Origin: an uncultured Curvibacter sp.
Lineage (GTDB): Bacteria; Pseudomonadota; Gammaproteobacteria; Burkholderiales; Burkholderiaceae_C
Reading direction: 5' to 3'
DNA: 64,000 nt
Assembly (NCBI GenBank): GCA_903828535.1
Contig: CAIKMN010000019.1
Location: 1 to 64,000 of the forward strand
Shown: in pieces, positions 34,176-45,208 of the stretch
Layout of the letters: each line of letters starts with the position of its first letter
Position numbering within the stretch: the stretch's first letter is position 1
Program-made: the position numbers and the translations under genes
The notes under the pieces: generated by a model
Database searches by the model: none
Told to the model about the DNA's origin: nothing
The model's input: the letters and a program-made list of their open reading frames with translations, nothing else

Positions 34176-35000
34176 TTAACGGGCTTCATCCAGCGCACTG
34201 CGGATGCCGCTCAAAAAGGCCTGGCACTCGGCGATGGCTTGGGCGCGGGGTAACTCGTCGATCAATTGGATAATTTTGCTGCCAATGACCACCGCATCGG
34301 CGACGCGAGAGACCGCCACGGCCGTTTGCGCATCGCGAATACCAAAGCCCACGCCCACTGGAATGTGCACGTGTTGGCGAATTTTGGGCAAGGCGGCTTC
34401 GACGGCGTCGGTGTCCAAATGGCCCGCGCCCGTCACGCCTTTGAGCGAAACGTAATACACATAGCCCGAGGCCACAGCGGCCACTTGCTGCATGCGCTCC
34501 TCGGTGCTGGTGGGGGCCAACAAGAAAATCAAATCCAGGTTGACGGCCTTGAGCTTGGCGGCGAATTCAGCGCATTCTTCCGGCGGGTAATCGACAATCA
34601 AAACGCCGTCGATGCCAGCAGCAGCCGCGTCGGACACAAAGCCTTTGCCAGCAAGGTCGCCGTGTTTTTGGTCATAGCGCTCCACCGGATTGGCGTAGCC
34701 CATCAAGACAATCGGCGTCACCGAATCTTGACTGCGAAAGGCCTTCACCATCTCCAGCACCTCAAACAGGCCAATACCGAAAGACAAGGCCTTTTCGCCG
34801 GCGCGTTGAATCACGGGGCCGTCGGCCATGGGGTCAGAAAAAGGCACCCCCAGCTCGATGATGTCGGCGCCGGCCTGCACCATGGCGTGCATCAAATCCG
34901 GCGTGATGTCGGCCTGCGGAAAACCAGCGGTGACATAAGGAATCAGGGCTTTGCGGCCTTGGCTTTTCAGTTCGGCCATCTTGGCTTGAATCCGGCTCAT
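34176..35000 (-). CDS. trpA: Tryptophan synthase alpha subunit
   Basis: 274 residues; TIM barrel that splits indole-3-glycerol phosphate. Catalytic Glu ([17 protein letters not shown]49) and Asp (D60) are present, with the loop-6 region VTGAGH. ATG overlaps the trpB stop (ATGA) for coupled synthesis of the complex. Confidence 0.97.
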   Translation of the reverse strand: MSRIQAKMAELKSQGRKALIPYVTAGFPQADITPDLMHAMVQAGADIIELGVPFSDPMADGPVIQRAGEKALSFGIGLFEVLEMVKAFRSQDSVTPIVLMGYANPVERYDQKHGDLAGKGFVSDAAAAGIDGVLIVDYPPEECAEFAAKLKAVNLDLIFLLAPTSTEERMQQVAAVASGYVYYVSLKGVTGAGHLDTDAVEAALPKIRQHVHIPVGVGFGIRDAQTAVAVSRVADAVVIGSKIIQLIDELPRAQAIAECQAFLSGIRSALDEAR

Positions 35001-36259
35001 AGGCGCCCCTTCACGCTTTGGCCGCGGCAGCTGGGGCGGCAGAAAAATTCGGCATTCGACAAGTCGGCCACGGTGCCAATGTCTTTGTCACCCCGTCCAG
35101 ACAGGTTGACCAAGATCGATTGATCGGGGCGCATGGTTTTGGCCAGCTTCATGGCGTAGGCCACGGCGTGGCTCGATTCAAGCGCGGGGATGATGCCTTC
35201 GGTGCGGCACAAATAGTGAAAGGCTTCCAAGGCTTCTTTGTCGGTGCAGCCGACGTATTCCGCGCGGCCGATGTCCTTCAAGAAAGCATGCTCGGGGCCG
35301 ACGCCAGGGTAATCCAAGCCCGCGCTGATGCTGTGCGTTTCAGTGATTTGACCGTTGTCGTCTTGCAAGATGTAGGTGCGGTTGCCGTGCAAAACGCCGG
35401 GGCTGCCGCGTTGCAGCGACGCCGAGTGCTTGCCGCTGTCCAACCCTTCGCCGGTGGCTTCGACGCCAATCAGTCGGGTGTTTTCGTAGGGAATGTAGGG
35501 GTAAAAAATGCCCATGGCATTCGAGCCGCCACCGACGCAGGCCAGCACCGCATCGGGCTGTTTGGGGGCCATGCCAATTTCTTCTTGAATCAAGGGCATT
35601 TGCATCAGGCACTCTTCGCCAATCACGCTTTGGAAGTCGCGCACCATCATCGGGTAAGGGTGGGGGCCCGCCACGGTGCCAATGATGTAGAAGGTGTTTT
35701 CGACATGGGTGACCCAGTCGCGCATGGCTTCGTTCAGCGCGTCTTTCAGGGTTTTACTGCCTGAATCCACCGGCACCACTTTGGCGCCCAACAAGTGCAT
35801 GCGGTAAACGTTGGGGCTTTGACGCTTGACGTCTTCGCTGCCCATGTAGACCACGCATTCCAAGCCATAGCGCGCGCAAATGGTGGCGGTGGCGACGCCG
35901 TGTTGGCCCGCGCCCGTTTCGGCAATGATGCGCGGCTTGCCCATGCGCTTGGCGAGCATGGCTTGGCCGATGGTGTTGTTGACCTTGTGCGCGCCGGTGT
36001 GGTTCAAGTCTTCGCGCTTTAAAAAGATTTGTGCGCCCCCCATTTCACGGCTCATGCGGGCCGCGTGATAAACCGGCGAGGGGCGGCCCACAAAGTGGGC
36101 CAACTCATAACGGAATTCGCGCTGGAATTCGGGGTCGTGCTGGTACTTGGCGTAAGCCGCTTTGAGCTCTTCCAGCGCGTGCGTCAGGGTTTCGCTGGCG
36201 AAGCTACCGCCATAAATGCCAAAGTGACCGCTGAGGTCGGGTTGGTGGTATTCAAACAT
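34997..36259 (-). CDS. trpB: Tryptophan synthase beta subunit
   Basis: 420 residues from the ATG at 36259, which overlaps the trpF stop by 8 nt. PLP lysine in GAHKVNN, catalytic Glu in [13 protein letters not shown] and the phosphate-binding GGGSNAMG are intact. Condenses indole with serine. Confidence 0.97.
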   Translation of the reverse strand: MFEYHQPDLSGHFGIYGGSFASETLTHALEELKAAYAKYQHDPEFQREFRYELAHFVGRPSPVYHAARMSREMGGAQIFLKREDLNHTGAHKVNNTIGQAMLAKRMGKPRIIAETGAGQHGVATATICARYGLECVVYMGSEDVKRQSPNVYRMHLLGAKVVPVDSGSKTLKDALNEAMRDWVTHVENTFYIIGTVAGPHPYPMMVRDFQSVIGEECLMQMPLIQEEIGMAPKQPDAVLACVGGGSNAMGIFYPYIPYENTRLIGVEATGEGLDSGKHSASLQRGSPGVLHGNRTYILQDDNGQITETHSISAGLDYPGVGPEHAFLKDIGRAEYVGCTDKEALEAFHYLCRTEGIIPALESSHAVAYAMKLAKTMRPDQSILVNLSGRGDKDIGTVADLSNAEFFCRPSCRGQSVKGRL

Positions 36260-36956
36260 AGGCGCCTTCAGGATGCAGGTCGGCGGCCCGAACGGCCGCC
36301 ATGAATTCAAAAATCTTCTCCGCCGACTTGATGCCTTTGCTGACCTCAACGCCAGAGCTCACATCAACAGCCAGCGATTGGCCTCGGCCTTTCAAGGCTC
36401 GGATGCCATCGCCCACATTGCTGGGGTGGAGCCCACCCGACAAAATCAGGTGAGCGGGCACTTTCGCGGGCAAAGCAGACCAATCAAATGCATGGCCAGC
36501 GCCCCCAAAACCGTCCACCAAAGCGTCGAGCAAGATGCCGCAGGCACGGGGATAACTGGCCACAAATTTTACTAGGTCAAAAGACCCGGCGTTCTCGCGG
36601 GGAATGCGGGCCGCCTTGAGGTAGGGACGCCCGGCGCTGGCCGCCCAACACAAACTTTCACTTTCATCCCCATGGAACTGCAGCAGGGCCCCCGAAATTT
36701 GTGCCGCTATGGCCTGCACCTCGGCGGGCTCTGGATTCACAAAAAGCAGCACCGGTGTCACAAAGGCCGGCAAGCGACGCGCCAAAGCGGCGGCACGTTC
36801 AGGCGGGACGTAGCGGGGACTTTGGGGGTAAAAGACAAAGCCAAGGGCATCCGCGCCCGCATTCACAGCGGCATCCACGTCTTGCTCTCGGGTCAGGCCG
36901 CAAATTTTGACGCGGGTGCGGACGGGGGTGTTCACGGTGAGGTCAGCGGGGCTCAT
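36252..36956 (-). CDS. trpF: Phosphoribosylanthranilate isomerase
   Basis: 234 residues from the ATG at 36956, which forms an ATGA overlap with the truA stop; a TTG three codons upstream is less likely. [12 protein letters not shown] with the catalytic Cys, [17 protein letters not shown] and the catalytic Asp region [11 protein letters not shown] are present, as is a phosphate-binding SSGVE near the C-terminus. Confidence 0.96.
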   Translation of the reverse strand: MSPADLTVNTPVRTRVKICGLTREQDVDAAVNAGADALGFVFYPQSPRYVPPERAAALARRLPAFVTPVLLFVNPEPAEVQAIAAQISGALLQFHGDESESLCWAASAGRPYLKAARIPRENAGSFDLVKFVASYPRACGILLDALVDGFGGAGHAFDWSALPAKVPAHLILSGGLHPSNVGDGIRALKGRGQSLAVDVSSGVEVSKGIKSAEKIFEFMAAVRAADLHPEGAYV

Positions 36957-37774
36957 GGCAGCCAATCATAAGCAGGCGTTCGGGTGGGCAAGTCCAGATG
37001 GGCCCATTCTGGGCCATAAATTGGGCCAGCAAAGTACAAACCATCGGGAGAAAAGGTCGGGGCAGCCACTTTTCGGCTGCGCGCCTCCAACACGTTTTTG
37101 GCCCATTCGGGGGGCTGAGCTTCTTGGCCAATGGCCAGCAAGGTGCCCATGAGGTTGCGGATCATGTGGTGCAAAAAGGCATCGGCTTCAAATTCAAAAC
37201 GCCAATAAGCCCCTCGCCAGCTGATGTCTAGGCGCTTCAGGGTTTTGATGGGCGACAAGGCTTGGCATTCCGAGGCCCTGAATGACGAAAAATCATGCGT
37301 GCCCAGCCAGTGTGCTTTGGCGCTCTGCATGGCGTCTGGGTTCAAGGGCCTGAACACCCAGCCGACATGGCCCCACTCCAAACTGGGGCGCACCGGGGAG
37401 CACAACAGCGAGTAAACATAATGCCGGCCCACTGCAGAGCCACGGGCATGAAAGGTCTGTGGCACCCGCCGCGCCCAAGCGACCGAAATGTCCTTGGGCA
37501 ATAAAGCGTTCAGGCCCCGGACCCAAGAAGTCTCGGGGCGGTCGACATGGGTGTCGAAGTGAACCACTTGCATGAGGCCGTGGACACCAGAGTCGGTTCG
37601 GCCCGCACAAAGGGTGGTGACTTTGGCGTTGACGAACTGCGCCAAGGCCCTCTCAAGAGCATCTTGCAAGGTGGGTTGATCGCGTTGGCTCTGCCAGCCG
37701 GCGTAGTGAGTGCCCTTGAAACTCAAGCCCAGGGCGATTCGAATCGGCGGGCGCTCGTTCGGCAAATCAGACAT
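36953..37774 (-). CDS. truA: tRNA pseudouridine(38-40) synthase
   Basis: 273 residues. The catalytic Asp lies in CAGRTDSGVHGLMQVVHF, with the usual opening RIALGLSFKGTHYAGWQ. Between fimV and trpF, the standard position in Burkholderiales. Confidence 0.96.
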   Translation of the reverse strand: MSDLPNERPPIRIALGLSFKGTHYAGWQSQRDQPTLQDALERALAQFVNAKVTTLCAGRTDSGVHGLMQVVHFDTHVDRPETSWVRGLNALLPKDISVAWARRVPQTFHARGSAVGRHYVYSLLCSPVRPSLEWGHVGWVFRPLNPDAMQSAKAHWLGTHDFSSFRASECQALSPIKTLKRLDISWRGAYWRFEFEADAFLHHMIRNLMGTLLAIGQEAQPPEWAKNVLEARSRKVAAPTFSPDGLYFAGPIYGPEWAHLDLPTRTPAYDWLP

Positions 37775-37795
37775 GATTCAGCCCAGTCATGCCGG

Positions 37796-39523
37796 TCAAT
37801 CCTTCAGGTCCAAGGAGATGTCGGGCATTTTCTGAAGGGGCAGCGCCAAGCCCTCGTGCGGACCGGAAGGCGCGCTGGCGTGAAGGCCGGTGTCCAATTC
37901 AAAATCGTCGTCGCTGAAATCAAAATCCCCATCGCTTTCGACTTTTTCGACGTTGACGTCTGCATCGCCCCCCCACCCACTCAAACCCTGCAGCCCACTG
38001 CCGTGGGTTCGAAGTGCATAAATTTCAAGCAACTTGGCTTGGGCTGTCAACAAGGTGGGGTTGTTGCGCAGCGTCGTTTTCAAGAAAGCTTCGGCCTGGT
38101 CGAGTTGGCCCGCGTCGATCCATTGCTGGGCCATTTGGAGCGGCTTGTCGGCGTCCCAATCCATGTCATGAAGCGGTAAAGGTGCCCCTTCTTTTTGAGC
38201 ACGCCCTTCATCGGCATTGGGCTCATCACCCCACTCTTGTCTTGCATGACGACGTCGATAGGCCCACCAGCCTGCGTAACCCAATAAAAGAGCCAACAAA
38301 AAAGCGCTCAAAGGGACCATTAAAGCAGCGCCAGCCGCCTTCAGCCAAGGACGTGACTCAGATTCTGTGGGTTTAACGCCAGGCGCATCGATCGACAGCA
38401 CCGGTTCGGAAGCGGGTTCTTTGGCGTTTGAAACTGCCGGCGCCTGTTTGGAAGCTTGGAGTTCATTCAACTCGCCCAAGGTTTTCTTCAACTCAGCCAA
38501 TCGCTCGGCTTGGGCCTTGGCTTGTTTGGCTTGCGCCAGCAAGGCTTCTTGGGCGCTCTTCTCTGCTTGACTCAAGGTCAGCTTGTCGTTGGGCGCCTCG
38601 GCCAACTTGGCTTCTGGGGGCGGCGCTTGAATGCTGCCCGAAGCGCTTCGGCCTGGGGCCTGCAACTCAAGCTGTAAGCCATTTTTAGCAGGCAGCTTGA
38701 AGGCGCTCTTGGCCAACGCACTGCGGTAAGCGTCGAAAGCCTCGCTTTGTTCGACCTGCCATTGATGGGCTTCGGCTGGTGAGGTGGCCAAAATTTTCGA
38801 CGCCTCTGGAATGTCCAAAATGACGCCAGCGCGCATGCGGTTGGGGTTGCCTTCGACAAAAGCGGCGGGGTTTTCTTGCACCAAAGCCAACAAGGCTTGT
38901 TCGACGCTGGCCGAGGTGGGTTTGATTTTTTTCGCCAAAGCGCCCGCGGTGTCACCGACTTGCGTTTCTAGGGTTTTTCGTTGATCGGCCAAAGGCTCGG
39001 TGGCGACGGGTTTGACGGGAGGGGTCACCGAGCCGGCATGACTCGAACTGGCGGGATTCACCTTGTCCTGGGCCTCTGCCGACTCGCTGGTGCGGGCGTT
39101 ATCCGATGTCGGCAACAACATCAAATAGTCGCGAACAAGCCGACCTGAGCGCCATTTGAGGTCCAGCACGATGCCAATCAGCGGCTCTTTGATCTCTTGG
39201 CTGCTTTTCAAGCTCAGGTAAGGCTCACCGCCTGGGCGACGCAACAGTTCAATTTGAATGCCATGTTCAAGAGAAGGGTAGGCCACGCCAGGCGTTTGAA
39301 AGAGACTGGGCTCTGAAATGCTCAGTTGCAACGTGGCCGATTCAGCGGGCGTCAATACCGGGACCGCCACCTCGGCCCTTAAAGGCTCCCCGAGCGAGGA
39401 GAGAACCTCCAACTTGCCGAGTTGCAAGGCACTGGCCCTCAGTGGGCAAATGGCCAGAGGCAACGTGAGAAAAAGAGCGGACAGTCCCCCCTGCAGGTGC
39501 TGTCTGAAAATGGAGTGGCGCAT
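37796..39523 (-). CDS. fimV: FimV/HubP-like polar scaffold protein
   Basis: 575 residues. Signal peptide (1-32), N-terminal FimV domain (QLGKLEVLSSLGEPLRAEVAV), a LysM-like stretch (TQVGDTAGALAKKIKP...NPAAFVEGNPNRMRAGVIL), a predicted coiled coil (about 315-355, Ala/Lys/Gln-rich), one TM helix (about 393-416) and an acidic cytoplasmic end. That end has a TPR-like segment (LQMAQQWIDAGQLDQAEAFLKTTL) and the FimV terminal motif MPDISLDL. This architecture organises polar type IV pili and chromosome partners in Pseudomonas and Vibrio. It is shorter than P. aeruginosa FimV (about 900 residues). Confidence 0.9.
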   Translation of the reverse strand: MRHSIFRQHLQGGLSALFLTLPLAICPLRASALQLGKLEVLSSLGEPLRAEVAVPVLTPAESATLQLSISEPSLFQTPGVAYPSLEHGIQIELLRRPGGEPYLSLKSSQEIKEPLIGIVLDLKWRSGRLVRDYLMLLPTSDNARTSESAEAQDKVNPASSSHAGSVTPPVKPVATEPLADQRKTLETQVGDTAGALAKKIKPTSASVEQALLALVQENPAAFVEGNPNRMRAGVILDIPEASKILATSPAEAHQWQVEQSEAFDAYRSALAKSAFKLPAKNGLQLELQAPGRSASGSIQAPPPEAKLAEAPNDKLTLSQAEKSAQEALLAQAKQAKAQAERLAELKKTLGELNELQASKQAPAVSNAKEPASEPVLSIDAPGVKPTESESRPWLKAAGAALMVPLSAFLLALLLGYAGWWAYRRRHARQEWGDEPNADEGRAQKEGAPLPLHDMDWDADKPLQMAQQWIDAGQLDQAEAFLKTTLRNNPTLLTAQAKLLEIYALRTHGSGLQGLSGWGGDADVNVEKVESDGDFDFSDDDFELDTGLHASAPSGPHEGLALPLQKMPDISLDLKD

Positions 39524-39610
39524 AACCCACCGATTGTCGGCGAGGCCTCGTTTTTCGGCAAGTGCAAAGAAGCCAGAAAATCGGGGAGGCCACCCGTTTC
39601 AAACCATCGA

Positions 39611-40657
39611 TTAAGGCAGGGTATTTTGTTGAATGCTGGTCAAGTCCTTGGCGGTTTTTTGTAATTCAAGCCAACGCGCTTTTTGAGCCTGTTCTTGCTT
39701 GGCTTTGGCGAGTTGAGAGACGGCGGCTTCATCCGATTTGGCGTTCGCCGATGAAGCCCTGCTCAGGGTCAAACTGTCAGAGTGGGCGTTTTTGCTGGGT
39801 TGGTTTGAAGTCACTCTGTTTTTGCGGCTGGACTCGCGAAATTCGGCAAACGCTTGGTTGTCTTGCTGGATCACCTGCGCCGCCTGCTCGGCAGCGACTT
39901 GGTTGACCTCATCCACATTGGGCACTGCCAAACTGACGCCGGCGCGCAAGCGATTCACATTGCCGTTGACAAAGGCGTCTGCATTTTTGTCTTTCAAAGC
40001 CACCAGAACCTGGTTCAAGCTGGTGTGGGGCGGTCGAATTTTCAAAGCAATGGCGCTGGCGCTTTGTCCGGGTTGAACGACCCAATCGGGAATGAGTGGC
40101 GGATTGAGCAAGAGCACATAGTCCCGCCGGAGTTCGCCAGAGCCCCAATGGAGCCGCAAGTCCAACAGCGCGACGTCTGCCACCAGGGCTTGTGGGCCCT
40201 CGATCCTCAAGAGGTACTGGCGGTTTTGAGGATTTTGGGGGTTCTGAAAGGCTTCCTCGTGTTCGCTGGCTTGAGCAGGTCCATTTGCCTTTGCCTTTGG
40301 TGAGAGAGCGTCTGATTTGGGGCTGTCCATCCAAAAGGTGCGCAGCAGGACCTTGGGCGGTGTGGGGCTGTCGGCGGCGGCTTTTTGAGAAGAACCCAAA
40401 GCAACGACACTGAGTTTTGAAAACTCGGCAGGCGACACGTCGTTGACTTCCAAAACGGCGAGAAAAGGCTCGTTTTGATGGGACAACACCAGAATACCGC
40501 CCAAGGAGGTGGCCTCGGCTGGGCGGCTCAGAATCAAAAACAACCCCAAAAACAAGAGCGGGGCCGTTGTGCACAGGCCACAGAGACTCGCTCTTAGACT
40601 CGCTCTTAAATTGACGTTTAGATTCATGAGGCGCAATGAACGAATCATGCGCCCCAT
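39611..40657 (-). CDS. FimV-like paralogue lacking the C-terminal half
   Basis: 348 residues. Signal/hydrophobic lead (about 25-49), then a FimV N-terminal domain (TSLGGILVLSHQNEPFLAVLEV) with an insert, and a LysM-like stretch (VVQPGQSASAIALKIRPPHTS...ADAFVNGNVNRLRAGVSL) clearly homologous to the neighbour at 37796. It ends after a Lys/Gln-rich segment (LAKAKQEQAQKARWLELQKT), just where FimV has its coiled coil. The TM helix and TPR/FimV-C parts are missing, so it would be purely periplasmic. It follows asd by 12 nt. Start could also be the ATG at 40627. Confidence 0.75.
   Translation of the reverse strand: MGRMIRSLRLMNLNVNLRASLRASLCGLCTTAPLLFLGLFLILSRPAEATSLGGILVLSHQNEPFLAVLEVNDVSPAEFSKLSVVALGSSQKAAADSPTPPKVLLRTFWMDSPKSDALSPKAKANGPAQASEHEEAFQNPQNPQNRQYLLRIEGPQALVADVALLDLRLHWGSGELRRDYVLLLNPPLIPDWVVQPGQSASAIALKIRPPHTSLNQVLVALKDKNADAFVNGNVNRLRAGVSLAVPNVDEVNQVAAEQAAQVIQQDNQAFAEFRESSRKNRVTSNQPSKNAHSDSLTLSRASSANAKSDEAAVSQLAKAKQEQAQKARWLELQKTAKDLTSIQQNTLP
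40584..40607. repeat. 12-bp tandem duplication in the fimV-like signal region
   Basis: AGACTCGCTCTT at 40584-40595 and 40596-40607; it encodes a doubled Arg-Ala-Ser-Leu in the n-region. Confidence 0.9.
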
Positions 40658-40669
40658 TGTTCACCCAAA

Positions 40670-41821
40670 TCAAGCGTCGAGGAGGATCCGCAACATGCGG
40701 CGCAAAGGTTCGGCAGCACCCCACAACAACTGGTCGCCCACTGTGAAAGCGCCCACATACTCGGGCCCCATGGCCAATTTGCGGATACGACCAACGGGAA
40801 TCGTCAAGGTGCCAGTGGTGGCCACGGGCGTCAAGTCTTTCAGCGTGGCCTCGCGGGTGTTGGGCACCACTTTCACCCAAGGGTTATCGGCCGCAATCAG
40901 GGCTTCGATGTCGGCCACGGGCACGTCTTTCTTCAGCTTGAAGGTCAGGGCTTGGCTGTGGCAACGCATCGCGCCGATGCGAACACAGAAACCGTCCACA
41001 GGAATGGCGGCGCTGTTGAAACCTTCACCGATGCCCAAAATCTTGTTGGTCTCGGCCATGCCCTTCCACTCTTCTTTGCTCATGCCGTTGCCCAGGTCTT
41101 TGTCGATCCAAGGAATCAGCGAGCCGCCCAAGGGCACGCCAAAGTTGGCGGTCTCAGAAGCGCTCAAAGCCCGTTGTTTGGCGATGATTTGCCGGTCAAT
41201 TTCGAGGATGGCGCTCTTGGGGTCGTCCAGCAGGTTCTTGACTTCGGCGTTCAAGGTGCCGAATTGGGTCAGCAGTTCGCGCATGTGCTGGGCGCCGCCG
41301 CCCGATGCGGCTTGGTAGGTTTGGGTGCTCATCCACTCGACCCAACCGGCTTTGTACAAAGCACCCACACCAATCAGCATGCAGCTCACCGTGCAATTGC
41401 CGCCAATCCAGTTTTTGCCGCCTTGGGCCAATGCGTTCTTGATGACGGGCGAGTTCACCGGGTCGAGCACGATGACGGCGTCGCTGTTCATGCGCAGGGT
41501 GGAGGCGGCGTCGATCCAATGGCCATTCCAGCCCGCAGCGCGCAGCTTGGGGAACACTTCGGTGGTGTAGTCGCCACCTTGCGCGGTCAAAATGATGTCA
41601 CAACGCTTGAGGGCGTCGATGTTGTAGGCGTCTTGCAGCGTGGTTTCGTTCTTGGCCTGAGCGGGGGCTGGGCCGCCAGCATTCGAGGTCGAGAAAAAGA
41701 CCGGTTCAATCAGATCAAAATCGCCTTCGGCCGTCATGCGGTCGATCAGGACCGAACCGACCATGCCGCGCCAGCCGACCAGACCCACCAAATTGCCCTT
41801 GACGTCACTACCTGCTTTCAT
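40670..41821 (-). CDS. asd: Aspartate-semialdehyde dehydrogenase
   Basis: 383 residues from the ATG at 41821 (a GTG one codon upstream is also possible). N-terminal NADP loop [14 protein letters not shown], catalytic C143 in [10 protein letters not shown] and the active-site His region [10 protein letters not shown] show the Gram-negative type. It makes the aspartate semialdehyde used for lysine, threonine and methionine; thrB is at 27530. It follows leuB but is separated from it by a hairpin. Confidence 0.97.
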   Translation of the reverse strand: MKAGSDVKGNLVGLVGWRGMVGSVLIDRMTAEGDFDLIEPVFFSTSNAGGPAPAQAKNETTLQDAYNIDALKRCDIILTAQGGDYTTEVFPKLRAAGWNGHWIDAASTLRMNSDAVIVLDPVNSPVIKNALAQGGKNWIGGNCTVSCMLIGVGALYKAGWVEWMSTQTYQAASGGGAQHMRELLTQFGTLNAEVKNLLDDPKSAILEIDRQIIAKQRALSASETANFGVPLGGSLIPWIDKDLGNGMSKEEWKGMAETNKILGIGEGFNSAAIPVDGFCVRIGAMRCHSQALTFKLKKDVPVADIEALIAADNPWVKVVPNTREATLKDLTPVATTGTLTIPVGRIRKLAMGPEYVGAFTVGDQLLWGAAEPLRRMLRILLDA

Positions 41822-41839
41822 CACATTGCCCTTTCAGAA

Positions 41840-41890
41840 AAATTTTTCTTATCCCGGCTCGTCGGCCGGAAGGGCGTGACGAACCGGGCT
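41840..41890 (-). terminator. Terminator or attenuator hairpin between leuB and asd
   Basis: CCCGGCTCGTC (41853-41863) and GACGAACCGGG (41878-41888) form an 11-bp stem (one G-U) in minus-strand RNA, followed by an A/T-rich AAAAATTTTTC stretch. It would separate leu from asd transcription at least partly. Confidence 0.55.
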
Positions 41891-41894
41891 GCTG

Positions 41895-43031
41895 TTAGCC
41901 TTTAATCGCTGTCTTGGTGGCTGTTTTGCCAATCGCCGCCACGACAGCGTCGCCCATCTCGCGGGTGCTGACCTGGGTGGTCTTGGCGGTGCCTTTTGAA
42001 TAAATGTCCGCCGTTCTGAAACCGTCAGCCAATACCGATTTGACAGCCGACTCGATGTGATCGGCAGCGGCAGCTTGGTTGAGGGAGAAGCGGAGCATCA
42101 TGGCAGCGGACAAGATTGTAGCCAATGGATTGGCGATGCCTTTGCCCGCAATATCCGGGGCACTGCCGTGGCTGGGCTCGTACAAACCTTGGTTCTTGGC
42201 GTTCAAACTGGCCGATGGCAACATGCCGATGGAGCCAGTCAACATCGAAGCCTCATCCGACAAGATGTCGCCGAACATGTTGCCGGTGACCACCACGTCA
42301 AACTTTTTGGGTTCTTTGACCAATTGCATGGCGGCGTTGTCGATGTACATGTGGTCGAGCGCGATGTCGGGGTATTGCAAGCCGACTTCGGTCACGACGT
42401 CTTTCCAGAGTTGGAAGGTTTCGAGCACATTGGCTTTGTCGACGCTGGTCACTTTACCGGCGCTGCCAGCGGCCTTGCGTTTGCGGGCAGCTTGGAAGGC
42501 CACATGGGCAATGCGCTCAATTTCAGGGCGGCTGTAGCGCATGGTGTCGAAGGCTTCTTCGGTGCCAGGGAAGTGGCCATCAGAGGCGGTGCGGCGGCCA
42601 CGGGGTTGACCAAAATAAATGTCGCCCGTGAGTTCACGGATGATCAAAATGTCCAAGCCGGCCACCAATTCGGGCTTCAAGCTGGAGGCGTTGACCAGTT
42701 GCTCATAGCAAATGGCAGGGCGGAAATTGGCAAACAGACCCAGGTGCTTTCGCAGACCCAGAATGGCCTGCTCGGGGCGCAAGGGCCGATCCAGTTTGTC
42801 GTACTTCCAATCGCCGACGGCACCGAACAAAACGGCGTCAGAGGCCTGCGCCAGCTTCAACGTGGATTCAGGCAACGGGTGGCCGTGGGCCTCATAAGCA
42901 GCGCCCCCGACCAAAGCGGTTTCGGTTTCAAACTTCAAACCATAAAAGGGGGCCAGCGCGTCCAAAACCTTGACCGCTTCAGCGACGATTTCAGTACCGA
43001 TGCCGTCACCGGGAAGAATTGCAATTTTCAT
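41895..43031 (-). CDS. leuB: 3-isopropylmalate dehydrogenase
   Basis: 378 residues from the ATG at 43031 ([12 protein letters not shown]), 5 nt after the leuD stop. Typical motifs: substrate Arg region [35 protein letters not shown] and [18 protein letters not shown]. Oxidative decarboxylation step of leucine synthesis. Confidence 0.97.
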   Translation of the reverse strand: MKIAILPGDGIGTEIVAEAVKVLDALAPFYGLKFETETALVGGAAYEAHGHPLPESTLKLAQASDAVLFGAVGDWKYDKLDRPLRPEQAILGLRKHLGLFANFRPAICYEQLVNASSLKPELVAGLDILIIRELTGDIYFGQPRGRRTASDGHFPGTEEAFDTMRYSRPEIERIAHVAFQAARKRKAAGSAGKVTSVDKANVLETFQLWKDVVTEVGLQYPDIALDHMYIDNAAMQLVKEPKKFDVVVTGNMFGDILSDEASMLTGSIGMLPSASLNAKNQGLYEPSHGSAPDIAGKGIANPLATILSAAMMLRFSLNQAAAADHIESAVKSVLADGFRTADIYSKGTAKTTQVSTREMGDAVVAAIGKTATKTAIKG

Positions 43032-43036
43032 TTGGA

Positions 43037-43687
43037 TTAACCCACCATGGTTTGAGCCAGCCAAGGCTTGGTCGCCAAGCGTTGGGCTTCGAATTGTTTG
43101 ATCTTGTCGGCTTGACGCAAGGTCAATCCAATGTCGTCAAAGCCGTTCATGAGGCAATAGCGGCGGAAGGCTTGAACCTCAAAAGGAATGGGCTCGCCGC
43201 TGCCCGCCCGAATGACTTGCTGGTCGAGGTCAATCGTCAACTCGAAGCCTGGGAAGGCAAAGGTTTCGTTGAACAGTTGGCTCACCTTGGCTTCGGGCAA
43301 AACGATGGGCAACAAGCCGTTCTTGAAACAGTTGTTGAAAAAGATGTCGGCAAAACTGGGCGCAATGATCGCTCGAAAACCAAATTGATCCAAGGCCCAA
43401 GGCGCGTGTTCACGCGAAGAGCCGCAGCCAAAGTTTTTGCGGGCCAACAAAATCGACGCGCCTTGGTAACGGGGCTGATTCAAGACGAAATCAGGGTTGG
43501 GTTGGCGGCTGGCGGGGTCTTGGCCGGGCTCGCCGTGGTCCAAGTAGCGCCATTCGTCAAACAGATTGGGGCCAAACCCCGTCTTGCGGATTGACTTTAG
43601 AAATTGCTTGGGGATGATGGCGTCGGTATCGACGTTCTCACGGTCCATCGGGGCCACGAGGCCTTTGTGTACATTGAATTTTTGCAT
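43037..43687 (-). CDS. leuD: 3-isopropylmalate dehydratase small subunit
   Basis: 216 residues, with the swivelling-domain motifs [17 protein letters not shown] and [14 protein letters not shown]. Forms the isomerase with LeuC. It lies 25 nt after leuC; the entericidin-like small gene often found between leuC and leuD in this order is absent. Confidence 0.97.
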   Translation of the reverse strand: MQKFNVHKGLVAPMDRENVDTDAIIPKQFLKSIRKTGFGPNLFDEWRYLDHGEPGQDPASRQPNPDFVLNQPRYQGASILLARKNFGCGSSREHAPWALDQFGFRAIIAPSFADIFFNNCFKNGLLPIVLPEAKVSQLFNETFAFPGFELTIDLDQQVIRAGSGEPIPFEVQAFRRYCLMNGFDDIGLTLRQADKIKQFEAQRLATKPWLAQTMVG

Positions 43688-43712
43688 GGTGTTTCTGACT
43701 CAAACCCGTTGG

Positions 43713-45134
43713 TCAAGCGAATTGGCGGACGTCGACAAAGTGGCCGTGCACCGCCGCCGCCGCCGCCATCGCGGGGCTGACCAAGTGCGTGCGTCCACCA
43801 GCGCCTTGTCGGCCTTCAAAGTTGCGGTTGCTGGTCGAGGCACAGCGCTCGCCGGGCTCCAGGCGATCGGCATTCATGGCCAGACACATCGAGCATCCGG
43901 GTTCGCGCCACTCGAAACCAGCGGCCTTGAAAATTTGATCCAAACCTTCTCGTTCTGCTTGCTCTTTCACCAAACCGGAGCCAGGCACCACCAGGGCGAT
44001 CTTGATGTTCTTGGCCACTTTTTGGCCCAGCTTCTTCACCACCGCGGCGGCTTCGCGCATGTCTTCAATGCGGCTGTTGGTGCAAGAACCAATGAACACC
44101 TTGTCGACAAAAATATCGTTGAGCGGCTTGCCAGGCTCGAGGTTCATGTAGGTCAGCGCGCGTTCCATGGCGCCGCGCTTGTTGGCGTCTTTTTCTTTGT
44201 CGGGATCGGGCACACGGGCGTCCACGCCCAACACCATTTCAGGCGAGGTGCCCCACGTCACTTGCGGCACGATTTGGCTGCCATCTAACTCCACCACGGC
44301 GTCGAACTTCGCGTCCGCATCCGAGTGCAGCGTTTTCCAGTAAGCGATGGCATGGTCCAGCTCAATGCCTTTGGGCGAGAGGGGACGGCCCTTCACGTAT
44401 TCCAAGGTTTTTTCATCGACGGCGACCAAGCCCGCGCGGGCGCCGGCTTCGATGGCCATGTTACAGACCGTCATGCGGCCTTCCATCGAGAGGCTGCGAA
44501 TGGTGGAGCCCGCAAATTCGATGGTGTAGCCCGTGCCGCCCGCCGTGCCAATTTTGCCAATGATGGCCAGCACCACGTCTTTGGCGGTGACGCCCTTGGC
44601 CAAAGCCCCTTCGACCTTGATCTGCATGTTTTTGGCTTTTTTGGCGAGCAACGTTTGCGTCGCCATGACGTGCTCGACTTCACTGGTGCCAATACCGTGC
44701 GCCAGCGCACCAAAGGCGCCGTGGGTCGAGGTGTGGGAATCGCCGCAAACGACGGTCATGCCTGGCAGCGTAGCGCCATTTTCAGGGCCAATCACGTGAA
44801 CGATGCCTTGGCGCTTCGACATGAACGGGAAGAAGGCAGCCGCGCCAAATTCGGCGATGTTCTTGTCCAGCGTGGTGATTTGCTCTTTGCTGATGGGGTC
44901 GGTGATGCCGTCGTAACCCAGCTCCCAACCCGTCGTGGGGGTGTTGTGGTCGGCGGTGGCGACGATGGAACTCACCCGCCATACCTTGCGACCGGCCTCG
45001 CGCAGGCCTTCAAAGGCTTGGGGGCTGGTGACTTCGTGCACCAAGTGGCGGTCGATGTAGAGGATGGCCGTGCCGTCTTCTTCAGTATGGACAACGTGCT
45101 CGTCCCAAATTTTGTCGTAAAGGGTGCGTCCCAT
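43713..45134 (-). CDS. leuC: 3-isopropylmalate dehydratase large subunit
   Basis: 473 residues, aconitase family. The three 4Fe-4S cysteines are in [16 protein letters not shown] and [21 protein letters not shown] is also intact. First gene of the leuC-leuD-leuB run, divergent from dcd with a 74-bp spacer. Confidence 0.97.
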   Translation of the reverse strand: MGRTLYDKIWDEHVVHTEEDGTAILYIDRHLVHEVTSPQAFEGLREAGRKVWRVSSIVATADHNTPTTGWELGYDGITDPISKEQITTLDKNIAEFGAAAFFPFMSKRQGIVHVIGPENGATLPGMTVVCGDSHTSTHGAFGALAHGIGTSEVEHVMATQTLLAKKAKNMQIKVEGALAKGVTAKDVVLAIIGKIGTAGGTGYTIEFAGSTIRSLSMEGRMTVCNMAIEAGARAGLVAVDEKTLEYVKGRPLSPKGIELDHAIAYWKTLHSDADAKFDAVVELDGSQIVPQVTWGTSPEMVLGVDARVPDPDKEKDANKRGAMERALTYMNLEPGKPLNDIFVDKVFIGSCTNSRIEDMREAAAVVKKLGQKVAKNIKIALVVPGSGLVKEQAEREGLDQIFKAAGFEWREPGCSMCLAMNADRLEPGERCASTSNRNFEGRQGAGGRTHLVSPAMAAAAAVHGHFVDVRQFA

Positions 45135-45208
45135 GGCTTTGCTTTTAGCGGAATAAGAGGGAAGATTTTAGAGCCTACAATTTCTGACCCCTGAAACACG
45201 GACATAAC

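Noticed and set aside
42057-43040. Long open frame on the plus strand opposite leuB (about 327 codons)
   Set aside because: It is the antisense frame of a conserved leuB; composition reflects GC codon bias, and no family motif is seen.
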